Below are positions 42,309 through 51,292 of a DNA stretch of 64,000 bases, piece after piece (within the stretch, counting starts at the first letter, position 1; each line of letters begins with the position of its first letter). The notes under the pieces were generated by a model, which searched no databases, was not told the origin of the DNA, and saw nothing but the letters and a program-made list of their open reading frames with translations. The position numbers were made by a program, and so were the translations under genes. This stretch comes from Bacillus sp. Cs-700 (GTDB taxonomy: Bacteria; Bacillota; Bacilli; Bacillales; Guptibacillaceae), in contig NZ_CP041063.1 of NCBI RefSeq assembly GCF_011082085.1, positions 1,922,001 through 1,986,000 of the forward strand. Reading direction: 5' to 3'.

Positions 42309-43499
42309 TTATTGAGCTTCTTCCTGATCCTCAAAGCGATTTTCTTTTACGAACAATAAACCAAGTTCATGATGTGTATTGTTATAAAGGGCTTTTTGTT
42401 CGAACCTTATCTCTCCATTAGTGTCGAGAACCTCTAATTTACAAAATGCGGCATTCCGTTGAAGTGCAGTATAAAAGTCAACGCCTTTCCCTAATGAAAG
42501 ACCATTTACTTTTGAAATTACTTCACCAACCTGTAAACTCATTTGATCGGCTGGAGACCCCGGAAGGATTCCTAAAATGACTAATCCTTCATTTCGCTCA
42601 TTGAAATAGGCAGGCTTGTTTTTGCCACGATGAAGAAGTAATATGCCAGCTCGTCCTACCATGACTAGGCCAATCGCAGCTAAAGCGACCCACTCGTTGT
42701 CCAGAAAATAACTGATCATACCAAGGATCACTGTTCCAGCGCCAAGAAGAGCAACCTGTCTACCGTTAGTTTTCATTTCTGGAAGCGGTAGCGCATGGTG
42801 AATAAGTTTTCGAAAACCGATTGGGAACGGAAGGAGAAGAAAGGCATAGCTCTCGTTACCGAAATCCAGAAGTGGCCACCAAGAAAGAGTTTCAACATTA
42901 CCTACCGGAAGAAAAAGAAACAATGGTAAAAGCCATAACCTCTGCATTTCATGGGATCCTACAATCTTCCCACGCTTACTTTCAACAAGTCTAGGAGATG
43001 TCTGCTTCCCGGCGTTCGTAGCAATTAAGTACCCTTCGATAAAGACTAGAAGCCCAACTAAAAGGGCAAGCGCTACAAACGAAACAGATCCAATCCCTTC
43101 TTGCATCCTATTCAGGGTGCTATTGCCAAGATCACGCGGTGTATAAAACAACGCCGCAAAAACCGGAAGAATCATCACAAAAGCTGGAGACAAAAACCGA
43201 ATTTGTCCTGTTATTAAAAGTAACAATGCAGCGATGCTCATGGCGATCGTCGTACTGAAAGGAACTGTTAGACCTAAGAAAAGATTAAGGATGAAAAATG
43301 CAGCTCCAATGATTAAACAAGGTACAACAGCAAACACAACGTCATCTAGAACATCGTGGACTCTCGTATGAAAATCTCTACGGTCACGTTTCACCCGTGA
43401 CCTTCCAAGAAGAAATGCTCCGATGATTGTAATATACGTAAGGGGATGGAGAAAAAAACTTATAATCCCTTTAAGTATAGATAGGCCAATAGTGTCCAT
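42309..43499 (-). CDS. minJ: Cell-division topological determinant MinJ
   Basis: MinJ links the polar protein DivIVA to MinD and so places the Min system at poles and septa. The 396-aa protein has six to eight hydrophobic segments in the first 280 residues and a C-terminal PDZ-like domain with ILPGSPADQMSLQVGEVISK. B. subtilis MinJ has 397 aa and the same topology and position next to ctpB. Its partners MinC, MinD and DivIVA are not in the window. A terminator separates it from the Rok-like gene. Confidence 0.92.
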   Translation of the reverse strand: MDTIGLSILKGIISFFLHPLTYITIIGAFLLGRSRVKRDRRDFHTRVHDVLDDVVFAVVPCLIIGAAFFILNLFLGLTVPFSTTIAMSIAALLLLITGQIRFLSPAFVMILPVFAALFYTPRDLGNSTLNRMQEGIGSVSFVALALLVGLLVFIEGYLIATNAGKQTSPRLVESKRGKIVGSHEMQRLWLLPLFLFLPVGNVETLSWWPLLDFGNESYAFLLLPFPIGFRKLIHHALPLPEMKTNGRQVALLGAGTVILGMISYFLDNEWVALAAIGLVMVGRAGILLLHRGKNKPAYFNERNEGLVILGILPGSPADQMSLQVGEVISKVNGLSLGKGVDFYTALQRNAAFCKLEVLDTNGEIRFEQKALYNNTHHELGLLFVKENRFEDQEEAQ

Positions 43500-43584
43500 T
43501 TAGTAATCCTCCATGCGTAAGTTCCTATTTATCTAGAAGTCATAAATCAATATGCAGAGCAAAACGACTGCAAACCGAGAAATT

Positions 43585-43616
43585 CGAAAAAAATTCCGCA
43601 GGTTTTCCTGCGGAAT
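43585..43616 (-). terminator. Terminator of ctpB
   Basis: On the minus strand ATTCCGCAGG and CCTGCGGAAT pair around AAAA, followed by seven T. Confidence 0.95.
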
Positions 43617-43651
43617 AGCTTCGACATCAACCGTTCAATTCCTTCTTACGA

Positions 43652-45097
43652 TTATTTCGTAAGAAGCTCAACTGCTGTTTCGAGCTGCACATCGTTATCA
43701 GGATTGCGAATGGAATCAATAATATTCTCCTGAAGTTTTTGAGCCGTCTTTTCGTCTATTTTACCCGATACATTTAGATCATTCGAACGTTGAAAAGCTT
43801 TTACAGCTGTAACTGTTTTATCACTGAAGTAGCCATCTGTTCGACCTGGTTCAAACCCAAGTCCTTTTAACATCACTTGAGCAGATTCCACTTGTTCATT
43901 GTTCTGATCAAACGATAGTGTTTTTTCAGAAGATAATGGATTAACATAGAAGTAATCAGGCTGTTTCGCCTCAACTGTAGGCTCAATTCCTTCTTTATGA
44001 ATCCAATTACCATCAGGCGTTAACCATTTAAACATCGTTAATTTAATGTTGCTACCATCTCCAAGGTCGACCGTCGATTGAACCGTTCCTTTACCAAATG
44101 AAGACTCACCGACCAAATCATAGCCACCCGCTTCTTTCAGCGCACCAGCAAGTATTTCAGCAGCTGAAGCACTACCACGATCAATAAGTCCTACGATTGG
44201 ATAGTCTTTTTTCTCTTCAAGCGAAGAAACTGATCCCTGCTTCTCACCCTCTCGATCTTCTATTTGAACATATGGTTTATCATTCGGAATAAGCTCCTCA
44301 GCCATATCCGAAACAACATTCAAAAGACCCCCCGGATTATTTCGAACATCCAGGACAAGACCGTCGATTCCCTGATCTTCGAGCTTTTCTAATTCTTTAG
44401 AGAAACTTTTAGCAGTGTCTTCTGAAAAGGACGTTACTTGTAAGACACCAATTGTCTTTCCATTTTCTTTGATGGTGTCCGCATGGACTGTTTCAATTGG
44501 AATCTCGTCACGAGTCACTTCCACCGTCATCACTTCTGAAGCCCCAGGACGCTGAACACCCAGTGTAACGACCGTTCCTTTTTCACCACGTATTTTTAAA
44601 ACAGCATCATATAAATCCAGACCCTCAGTGCTTTCGCCATCAATTGTCATTATTTTATCGTTTGGACGAAGACCTGCTTTTTCTGCTGGAGAGTCTTTAT
44701 AAGGGGATACAATGGTGACTCTTCCATCCGTCATATTCACTTCTGCTCCAATTCCTTCAAAAGAGGAACCAAGCGATTGACTAAATTGCTCAGCTGTCTT
44801 TGGATCCATATAAACAGAATAAGGATCTTCTAGCGTATCCACCATTCCCTTTATAGCTCCATCTAACAGATCTTTCTGATCAATATCGCTCACATAGCGA
44901 TCTTTAATTAACTCATATGCTTTATTAATTTTCGTTAGCTCTTCTGACTCTATTTCATTTCCTGATCCAAGCTTTAAAGATTGAGCGCTTCCTTCAGGCT
45001 CGTCCTGAAATAGCGTAAAGGCTGCATATGTACCACCTGAACCGATAACCAGGGCGATCAAGACAAGCAAAGCCACAACTTTCCCCTGTATCTTCAT
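43652..45097 (-). CDS. ctpB: Carboxyl-terminal processing protease, S41 family, with peptidoglycan-binding domain
   Basis: CtpB is a secreted serine protease with a Ser-Lys dyad; in B. subtilis it cleaves SpoIVFA to trigger sigma-K activation during sporulation. The 481-aa protein has an N-terminal membrane anchor (residues 6-28), a PDZ domain (IVSPYKDSPAEKAGLRPND), the catalytic Ser in DRGSASAAEIL and Lys in SFGKGTVQS, and a C-terminal peptidoglycan-binding domain (VMLKGLGFEPGRTDGYFSD). ATG at 45097 follows GAGGTGA. It lies between the M23 endopeptidase gene and minJ. Confidence 0.95.
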   Translation of the reverse strand: MKIQGKVVALLVLIALVIGSGGTYAAFTLFQDEPEGSAQSLKLGSGNEIESEELTKINKAYELIKDRYVSDIDQKDLLDGAIKGMVDTLEDPYSVYMDPKTAEQFSQSLGSSFEGIGAEVNMTDGRVTIVSPYKDSPAEKAGLRPNDKIMTIDGESTEGLDLYDAVLKIRGEKGTVVTLGVQRPGASEVMTVEVTRDEIPIETVHADTIKENGKTIGVLQVTSFSEDTAKSFSKELEKLEDQGIDGLVLDVRNNPGGLLNVVSDMAEELIPNDKPYVQIEDREGEKQGSVSSLEEKKDYPIVGLIDRGSASAAEILAGALKEAGGYDLVGESSFGKGTVQSTVDLGDGSNIKLTMFKWLTPDGNWIHKEGIEPTVEAKQPDYFYVNPLSSEKTLSFDQNNEQVESAQVMLKGLGFEPGRTDGYFSDKTVTAVKAFQRSNDLNVSGKIDEKTAQKLQENIIDSIRNPDNDVQLETAVELLTK

Positions 45098-45123
45098 TGT
45101 ACTCACCTCTTCTGATTTGAAGG

Positions 45124-45158
45124 AAAAGGCACCCCATCATAACGATGCGATGCCTTTT
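45124..45158 (-). terminator. Terminator after the M23 endopeptidase gene
   Basis: On the minus strand AAAAGGC and GCCTTTT with inner ATC/GGT pairs form a stem, followed by CC; the T run is within the stem. Moderate strength. Confidence 0.6.
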
Positions 45159-45251
45159 CATCTTATTGTACTATATGATTCAGTTGTTTTCATTATGTTT
45201 CCATCTCAGACTGTGAGGGGAAAGAAAAATGGATAAAACATGATCATCAGT

Positions 45252-46625
45252 TTATCGAATGTAGTTCATTGGGTCAACGGCATTTGACTTACTAGAATTC
45301 CATGAACCTTTGTGAATTTCAAAGTGTAAATGTTGCCCAGTAGAATGTCCGGAGTTACCCATTGTACCTAAATAAGTGCCCTGACTTACTGTTTGACCAG
45401 TGGATACTGCGCGATTTTGTAAATGAGCGTAAACGGTCGTATACATTTGTCCGTTAATGCTATGTGTGATGAACACTACATTACCGTATGAATCTGAGTG
45501 ATAAGATCTTAACACAGTACCATCAGCTGCCGCTGATACAGGATTACTGCCACCTTGAGCAATATCAATTCCCGCATGGAATGTGCCCCAACGTTGTCCT
45601 AGTCCAGATGTAATTGGACCTGCAGCAGGCTTAATGAATGATGCGTTACTTGATGGTGCTGGTGCCGGTTCTGGTGCTGGTGTTGGCGCCGGTGCTGAGT
45701 TAGAACTGCTTGAGTTACTTGAACTGCTGGAATTACTTGGGCTTGAAGCTGCTTCTTTTTTAGCTTTTGCCGCGGCAGCTGCTTCTGCTTCAGCCTTTTC
45801 TTTTGCCGCTTTAGCTGCCGCTGCTTTGCGCTCTTCTTCTGCTTTACGAGCTGCTTCTTCAGCACGTTTGATCTCTTGTTTCACAGCTGTTTCTTGGGCA
45901 GAAAGAATTTCAGCCGTTTCATTTAAGTCCATCATGTGGTTATGAAGTTCGCCTTCTTCTTCTTCAAGCGACTTCATTAGCTTATCTTTTTGTGCTTTTT
46001 TAGAATCAAGCTCTGCTTTAAGATCCTCAAGCTCCGCTTTATTTTCTTCAAGAGAAGCTAACTTATCTTCCACTTGAGCTTTCTTTTCTTCAACGGCTTC
46101 CTTGTCTGCTTTATGCTCTTCAAGAATTTTCTTATCTTGATCGGCGATCGTATTTAGAGCAAGAACGCGCTCTACTAAATCACTGAAATCTGTTGCTCCT
46201 AGGAGCACTTCCATATAGTCAACTGTGCCGCCACCGTTTTGCTGCATAGAACGAACACGGTCTTTCAGAAGTTTATCACGTTCAGCAATACGTTCTTCCA
46301 ATGCTTTAATTTCTTCTTTTAATTGATCAATTTCAGTATTTGTATCTTTTATCTCTTGCTCTTTCGCTGAAATTTTCTCGTCAGTTTCAGCGACTTCTTT
46401 GTTAAGCTTTTCAATTTCCGCTTGAACATCTTCTTGCTCTGCTTTTACATCAGCAAGTTCAGATTCCTTTTTCTGCAACTCTTTTTCATTTGACGACTGC
46501 TTTTCTTTAACATTATTAAGTTGATCATCAAGATTTTCAGCACTAGCTGTTTGTGGAAGTGCTGCTGACAGTCCACTTAATGCTAGCGTTATTGTTAGAG
46601 CTGTTGCCATTATTTTTTGCTTCAA
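45252..46625 (-). CDS. Secreted M23 metallo-endopeptidase with long coiled coil, next to ftsEX
   Basis: The 457-aa protein has a signal peptide (MKQKIMATALTITLALSG, cleavage after TASA at residue 29), a coiled coil at about 30-275 rich in Glu and Lys, an Ala-rich then Ser/Pro-rich linker to about 335, and an M23 (LytM) domain with intact zinc ligands HAGID, YAHLQN and HLHFEIH. It should cleave peptidoglycan cross-bridges. This layout is that of EnvC and PcsB, partners of FtsX; unlike EnvC, the metal site is complete. TTG at 46625 lies 7 bases after GGGGGAGGA. It follows ftsX by 53 bases. Partnership with FtsX is inferred from order. Confidence 0.93.
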   Translation of the reverse strand: MKQKIMATALTITLALSGLSAALPQTASAENLDDQLNNVKEKQSSNEKELQKKESELADVKAEQEDVQAEIEKLNKEVAETDEKISAKEQEIKDTNTEIDQLKEEIKALEERIAERDKLLKDRVRSMQQNGGGTVDYMEVLLGATDFSDLVERVLALNTIADQDKKILEEHKADKEAVEEKKAQVEDKLASLEENKAELEDLKAELDSKKAQKDKLMKSLEEEEGELHNHMMDLNETAEILSAQETAVKQEIKRAEEAARKAEEERKAAAAKAAKEKAEAEAAAAAKAKKEAASSPSNSSSSSNSSSSNSAPAPTPAPEPAPAPSSNASFIKPAAGPITSGLGQRWGTFHAGIDIAQGGSNPVSAAADGTVLRSYHSDSYGNVVFITHSINGQMYTTVYAHLQNRAVSTGQTVSQGTYLGTMGNSGHSTGQHLHFEIHKGSWNSSKSNAVDPMNYIR

Positions 46626-46678
46626 TCTTTGTTCCTCCCCCAAAATAGATCAATCTATTTATCTGTTACTCTCTTCAT

Positions 46679-47572
46679 TTAAACTTTTAAGAATTTACGC
46701 ATTGACGTAAGACTTCCCCATACGCCAATAATGACACCGAGGACAATTAACAACCCAGATAGCTGATAGACAAACGGTGTTACTGGTAGTAAATCGATAA
46801 ATAAAGTCGGAAAACGATTCGCTATTAACTCAATTAAATAGTAGTACCCATAGATTAGAATACCTATTGGAATAATTGAACCGAAGATTCCGATCAGAAT
46901 ACCTTCTATTAGAAACGGCCAGCGAATGAACCAATTAGTCGCTCCTACTAGTTTCATAATTTCGATTTCATGACTTCTGGCAACAATTGTTAGTTTAATT
47001 GTGTTTGAAATGAGGAACATGGCTGTAAATAGTAATCCAACGACAAGCGCTAGTCCAACATTCCGTGCAATTTCAAGTACTTTAAACAGTCGATTAACTG
47101 TGTCTTCAGCAAATTCAACATCTTGTACATTATCTAGCTGTTGAATTTGTTTTGCCACATCATTAACGTCCTGAGGATCGGTGGTTTTAACTAAGAATGC
47201 ATCGCTTAGAGGATTTTCATCTTTTAGCGACTCAAACACCTCTCCATTATCTCCGAGGTTCTCAATTAAATTATCCAATCCTTCTTCTTTGGATTGAAAA
47301 GTTACTGTTTCAACTCCTGAAATGTTCTCAATGCTTTCCTTTAGTTCATCCTGCTGGTCTTGCTTCGCAGTTAAATCGATGAACGCACTGATTTCAACAT
47401 CACTTTCAAGTTGATCCCCAAATGCATTTAAATTCAGAAGCAGTGCGAGACATACCCCAACGAGAAGGAGTGTAACGGTCACTGCAGAAATAGAAGCGAA
47501 AGTCATCCAGCCATTTCGTCCAAGGTTCTTAAAACCTTCTTTTCCGTGTCGACCAAACGTTTTAATTTTCAT
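46679..47572 (-). CDS. ftsX: Cell-division ABC transporter-like permease FtsX
   Basis: FtsX forms a membrane complex with FtsE that switches on peptidoglycan hydrolases outside the cell. The 297-aa protein has four membrane segments with an extracellular loop of about 120 residues between the first two, and the conserved SHEIEIMKLVGATNWFIRWPFLIEG. ATG at 47572 follows AGAGGTG and overlaps the end of ftsE by 11 bases. In B. subtilis FtsEX activates the NlpC/P60 enzyme CwlO; here an M23 gene follows directly. Confidence 0.96.
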   Translation of the reverse strand: MKIKTFGRHGKEGFKNLGRNGWMTFASISAVTVTLLLVGVCLALLLNLNAFGDQLESDVEISAFIDLTAKQDQQDELKESIENISGVETVTFQSKEEGLDNLIENLGDNGEVFESLKDENPLSDAFLVKTTDPQDVNDVAKQIQQLDNVQDVEFAEDTVNRLFKVLEIARNVGLALVVGLLFTAMFLISNTIKLTIVARSHEIEIMKLVGATNWFIRWPFLIEGILIGIFGSIIPIGILIYGYYYLIELIANRFPTLFIDLLPVTPFVYQLSGLLIVLGVIIGVWGSLTSMRKFLKV

Positions 47573-48248
47573 ACCCGTATTCACCTCTTGCTTCATCACG
47601 GGTTACTAAACCACCATCAATTGCAATAACACGTTTTCTGAATGTATTCACAATATCTTTATTATGGGTTGCCATAATAACAGTTGTACCGCGATTGTTG
47701 ATTTGATCAAGTATATCCATAATGCCCCATGCTGTTTCTGGATCCAGATTCCCCGTTGGTTCATCTGTAAGCAGAATGTGAGGGTTATTAACGATCGCTC
47801 TTGCTATTGAAACCCTCTGCTGTTCACCTCCAGAAAGTTCGTCCGGAAGGAATCTTGCTTTGTTTTTCAAATTAACGAGACTCAACGTTTCCATGACTCT
47901 CTTGCGCGTATTTGCTTTGCTTTCTTCGATGACTTCAAGAGCAAAAGCGACGTTCTCATAAACCGTTAGCCTTGGTAAAAGCTTGAAATCCTGAAAAACA
48001 ACGCCGATTTCGCGGCGTAGCTTAGGCACATGCTTATTCTTTAATTTGCCAACGTCTTTTCCATTAATAACGATTGTTCCACTTGTAGCCTTTTCTTCCC
48101 GGTACATCATTCTCATAAAGGTTGATTTACCAGCACCACTTGGCCCAACTATGTAAACAAACTCGCCTTTATCAATCTTAATATCAATTCCGTTAATCGC
48201 TTTAATGCCATTGTTATACGTTTTCCAAACATCTTTCATTTCGATCAA
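47562..48248 (-). CDS. ftsE: Cell-division ATP-binding protein FtsE
   Basis: FtsE is the ABC ATPase that powers the FtsX complex. The 228-aa protein has Walker A GPSGAGKST, the signature LSGGEQQRVSIARA, Walker B ILLTDEPTGNLDP and the switch His in ATHNKD. It begins MIEMKDVWKTYNNG. It is the first gene of the ftsE-ftsX-M23 unit. Confidence 0.98.
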   Translation of the reverse strand: MIEMKDVWKTYNNGIKAINGIDIKIDKGEFVYIVGPSGAGKSTFMRMMYREEKATSGTIVINGKDVGKLKNKHVPKLRREIGVVFQDFKLLPRLTVYENVAFALEVIEESKANTRKRVMETLSLVNLKNKARFLPDELSGGEQQRVSIARAIVNNPHILLTDEPTGNLDPETAWGIMDILDQINNRGTTVIMATHNKDIVNTFRKRVIAIDGGLVTRDEARGEYGYEN

Positions 48249-48351
48249 ATTGTACCACTTCCTACTTGCTTAAATTCTCGATGCAAATTCTTAGGAGTAA
48301 GGTTCTTATTGATAGTTCGTTTTTTGAATTAGTTCCTTTACATCTGAAGAT

Positions 48352-48360
48352 ATTATAACA
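48352..48360 (-). promoter_or_regulatory. Candidate extended -10 promoter of ftsEX
   Basis: On the minus strand TGT-TATAAT forms an extended -10 box about 104 bases before ftsE. The rest of the AT-rich spacer 48249-48543 shows no gene; a short ATGG tandem (48497-48511) has no evident meaning. Confidence 0.45.
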
Positions 48361-48543
48361 AACAAATTCGCTATTTTAAGACAAATTTTTATTACATTTT
48401 TGTTTCAAAAATGCCCAATATGACATCTTCTGCAATAATGCATTAATAATCAATAGAATCTTACACAATTTTGCTCCGTATTTCGGGTGATTATAGATGG
48501 ATGGATGGATGTGAAAAGGTTATTATTTAGCATTATAGCGAAT

Positions 48544-48571
48544 AAAAAAGCACTCTATTCGAGTGCTTTTT
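48544..48571 (-). terminator. Terminator of cccB
   Basis: On the minus strand AAAAAGCACTC and GAGTGCTTTTT pair around GAATA. Confidence 0.92.
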
Positions 48572-48575
48572 ACCA

Positions 48576-48962
48576 TTATTTCATATCCGCTAACCAAGAA
48601 GCTAAATTTTCTTCTTGTTCTGTATCTCCTCTTAGAATGTTTCCTGGCATTTGGCCTTTCCCATTCTGTATCACGGCTAGGATTTCATCTTTTGATAACC
48701 GAGAGCCTATGTCTGAAAGCTTTGGCCCTACTTTCCCTTGAAGGTTTTCACCATGACAGCTCAAGCAATTCGTTTGATAGGTAGCTTCAGCGGCTGTTGC
48801 ATCATATTCGCCCGACGACTCTCCTGCATTCTCATTTTCTGAGGTACTGTTCGAAGCACTTTCATTTCCGCTTTCGCTTTCATTTCCACTATCTTCTCCA
48901 CCACATGCTGCAAGGCTAAAGAGCAAAACAACAGCAAATAAAATCCCGATCCATTTCTTCAT
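48576..48962 (-). CDS. cccB: Cytochrome c-551-like lipoprotein
   Basis: CccB is a small membrane-anchored cytochrome that passes electrons in the respiratory chain. The 128-aa protein has a lipoprotein signal with lipobox SLAAC at residue 20, a Ser/Glu/Asn-rich spacer to about residue 55, the haem-binding CLSCH and the distal Met in GKGQMPGN. It should be lipidated by Lgt. The place upstream of ftsE is the same in B. subtilis. Confidence 0.93.
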   Translation of the reverse strand: MKKWIGILFAVVLLFSLAACGGEDSGNESESGNESASNSTSENENAGESSGEYDATAAEATYQTNCLSCHGENLQGKVGPKLSDIGSRLSKDEILAVIQNGKGQMPGNILRGDTEQEENLASWLADMK

Positions 48963-49003
48963 TACTCCACCCTTTTCACTTTGTTTTCTATACTATTTCC
49001 GGG

Positions 49004-49888
49004 TTATTCTCTTTTAAAACCTTCTCCTAACACTTCGGTTGCATTCGAAACAATAACAAACGCTGACGGATCAACGCCTTTTACTAGCTCTTTTAGTTTT
49101 GTAACTTCATTTTGCGCTACAACCACCATAAGAATTGGTCGTTTATCGTTTGTGTAACCACCCTGCCCAGATATTCTCGTTACTCCTCGATCAATGACAG
49201 TAATGATTCCTTCTCGCAGCTCTTCTTCTTTATCTGAAATAATGAGGGCCATTTTTGAGTAACCAAGGCCCAGCTGAACAACATCAATCGTTTTGCCTGT
49301 TAAGTACATCGCAATCAAGGCATAAAGAGCTTCTTCAAGGCTAAAGACAAATGCTGATGCTACAACGATCAGTCCATCAATCATGAAGACACACGTACCA
49401 AGTGAAACTCCCGTATACTTATTCACGATCTGAGCGGCAAGATCTGTCCCACCTGTTGAAGCTTTTCCTCTAAACACAATTCCTAAACCAACACCAACAC
49501 CTAAACCACCGAACAGAGCACCTAATAAGGGATCGGTTGTCGCTGGTTCAACATTTTCAGTTAACTTCACGACAAAAGGCAGAAAGAGTGTTCCAACGAA
49601 TGTCTTTGGACCATATTTTTTTCCGAGAAAAATCAAGCCGCTAATAAAGAGAGGAATATTAAATGCCCACTGGACATAAGCTGGTTTCCAATCAAAAACC
49701 CCTTTTGTAATTGTACTGATTCCACTCACTCCGCCAGAAGCAATACTGTTAGGAAGAAGGAAAAGATTAAAGGCGATCGCTACGATGGCTGATCCAACCA
49801 TAACGCTTACATATTCCAATATCCGATGATAAGGTGAAACTTTTCTCGCTGTAAACTTCGCTAACGTTGCTATCATAACTCTACTCAC
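49004..49888 (-). CDS. YitT family membrane protein (YvjA-like)
   Basis: This 294-aa protein has five to six hydrophobic segments (DUF161) and a C-terminal soluble domain of about 85 residues (DUF2179, ISDKEEELREGIITVIDRG...RPILMVVV). GRGKASTGGTDLAA-like RGKASTGGTDLAAQIVN is a family signature. Transport or sensing has been proposed for the family but is not shown. GTG at 49888 is the outermost start; ATG at 49876 is equally possible because neither has a strong ribosome binding site. It lies between prfB and cccB as in B. subtilis. Confidence 0.87.
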   Translation of the reverse strand: MSRVMIATLAKFTARKVSPYHRILEYVSVMVGSAIVAIAFNLFLLPNSIASGGVSGISTITKGVFDWKPAYVQWAFNIPLFISGLIFLGKKYGPKTFVGTLFLPFVVKLTENVEPATTDPLLGALFGGLGVGVGLGIVFRGKASTGGTDLAAQIVNKYTGVSLGTCVFMIDGLIVVASAFVFSLEEALYALIAMYLTGKTIDVVQLGLGYSKMALIISDKEEELREGIITVIDRGVTRISGQGGYTNDKRPILMVVVAQNEVTKLKELVKGVDPSAFVIVSNATEVLGEGFKRE

Positions 49889-50076
49889 TCACTTACTTCT
49901 ATGATTTTCGTCACTGCTTATCCATAAGCCAAAGCCTTTCGTAGTATATCACCGGGTTTATAGGGTGTAAACCGCATTATAGCAGCGCGTTATCAGGTTG
50001 AAGTGCTCTTCTATTCTCTCTTACTTTGCCCCATTTCCCTCAAATCATTATTGCAAGTACTTGTTGTTAAAATAGT

Positions 50077-50107
50077 AAAAAGCCCTTCTTTCGGCAGAAG
50101 GGCTTTT
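50077..50107 (-). terminator. Terminator of prfB
   Basis: On the minus strand AAAAGCCCTTCT and AGAAGGGCTTTT pair around GCCGAA; it ends at the prfB stop. Confidence 0.93.
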
Positions 50108-50109
50108 CC

Positions 50110-51220
50110 TTAATTTTGATCATTTAAACGAGATCGCAAGAACGCATCAATAAAAGGATCAAGATCCCCATCCATCACAGATTGAGTGTTTCCGACTTCC
50201 ATATTTGTACGATGGTCTTTCACCATACTATAGGGGTGGAAGACATATGAACGAATTTGACTACCCCAACCAATTTCTTTTTGCTCGCCTCGAATTTCGT
50301 CAAGCTCTGCTTCTTGTTCTTCGATTTTTAATTGATATAGCTTTGCTTTCAACATTTTCATAGCTTGTTCGCGGTTTTTTATTTGTGAGCGTTCTCCCTG
50401 ACAGCTCACAACAACATTTGTTGGAAGATGCGTAATTCGAACCGCCGAGTCAGTCGTATTAATGTGCTGTCCACCAGCTCCACTTGCACGATACGTATCG
50501 ACTTTTAAATCTTCTGTACGAATATCAATTTCAATTTCATCGTTAAATTCAGGCATCACTTCACATGAAACAAATGACGTGTGACGTCGACCACTTGAGT
50601 CAAACGGTGAAATACGAACAAGGCGATGAACGCCTTTTTCAGCTTTCAAATAGCCGTAAGCATTATGGCCTTTAAAGTTTAACGTGACACTTTTCACACC
50701 CGCCTCATCACCCGGAAGATAATCAAGTGTTTCCACTTTAAATCCTTTTTTCTCACCATAACGTGTGTACATCCGAAGGAGCATCGATGCCCAGTCCTGA
50801 GATTCCGTACCGCCTGCACCGGGGTGTAGTTCAAGGATGGCATTATTTTTATCATGTTCTTCACTTAAGAGAAGCGTTAATTCGAATTGATTCACCGCTT
50901 TTTTTAGATCCTTAATTTCTACTTCAAGATCTTCAAATAGCTCCTGATCGTTCTCTTCCTTCACTAATTCATAAGAAACTTCAAGGTTCTCATAACTTTC
51001 TTGAAGAGAATCGAATTCATTCACTGCTTCTTTTAACGTATTGGATTCGTTAATCACTTTTTGAGCAGCATTCTGGTCATTCCAGAAGTCTGGATCTGTC
51101 ATCTGAATATCTAATTCATCAATGCGGGCTCTCTTATTTTCGAGGTCAAAGAGACCCCCTAAAATCATTTAGTCGTGTTTCGATTGTATTTAGTTCGCTT
51201 CTAATTTCATGCATTTCCAT
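50110..51220 (-). CDS. prfB: Peptide chain release factor 2, with programmed +1 frameshift
   Basis: RF2 releases proteins at UGA and UAA. Frame one starts at 51220 ([17 protein letters not shown] upstream) and runs 24 codons to TGA at 51148-51146. The site is AGGGGG-TCT-CTT-TGA-C: an internal Shine-Dalgarno-like AGGGGG, a CTT slip codon and the UGA stop, as in other prfB genes. Skipping the T at 51148 continues with [10 protein letters not shown] for 345 codons, a total of 369 aa. Domain features include the GGQ loop in [18 protein letters not shown] and an SPF-type recognition segment in [13 protein letters not shown]. Low RF2 favours the shift, giving autoregulation. Confidence 0.97.
51146..51163 (-). 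promoter_or_regulatory. Programmed +1 frameshift site of prfB
   Basis: AGGGGGTCTCTTTGAC on the minus strand holds the stimulatory Shine-Dalgarno-like element, the slippery CTT and the in-frame TGA in the standard spacing. Confidence 0.96.
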
Positions 51221-51259
51221 CGTTTGCACCTCAAGTTTTTCGTTATTTTACATAGAATA

Positions 51260-51287
51260 GGCAGGTGTTCAGCTTTGAACACCTGCC
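51260..51287 (-). other. Strong hairpin between secA and prfB
   Basis: GGCAGGTGTTCA and TGAACACCTGCC form a perfect 12-bp stem with a 4-base loop, 6 bases after the secA stop. There is no T run on the minus strand (TATTCTAT follows), so it is more likely an mRNA processing or stability element than a full terminator. Confidence 0.7.
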
Positions 51288-51292
51288 CGGCA

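Noticed and set aside
45583-45945. 120-aa plus-strand frame rich in Ala, Leu and Gly
   Set aside because: It is the reverse of the Ala- and Ser/Pro-rich linker of the M23 protein; repetitive codons explain the open frame.
48497-48511. ATGG tandem repeat ahead of ftsE
   Set aside because: Fewer than four full units; no structural or coding role is visible.
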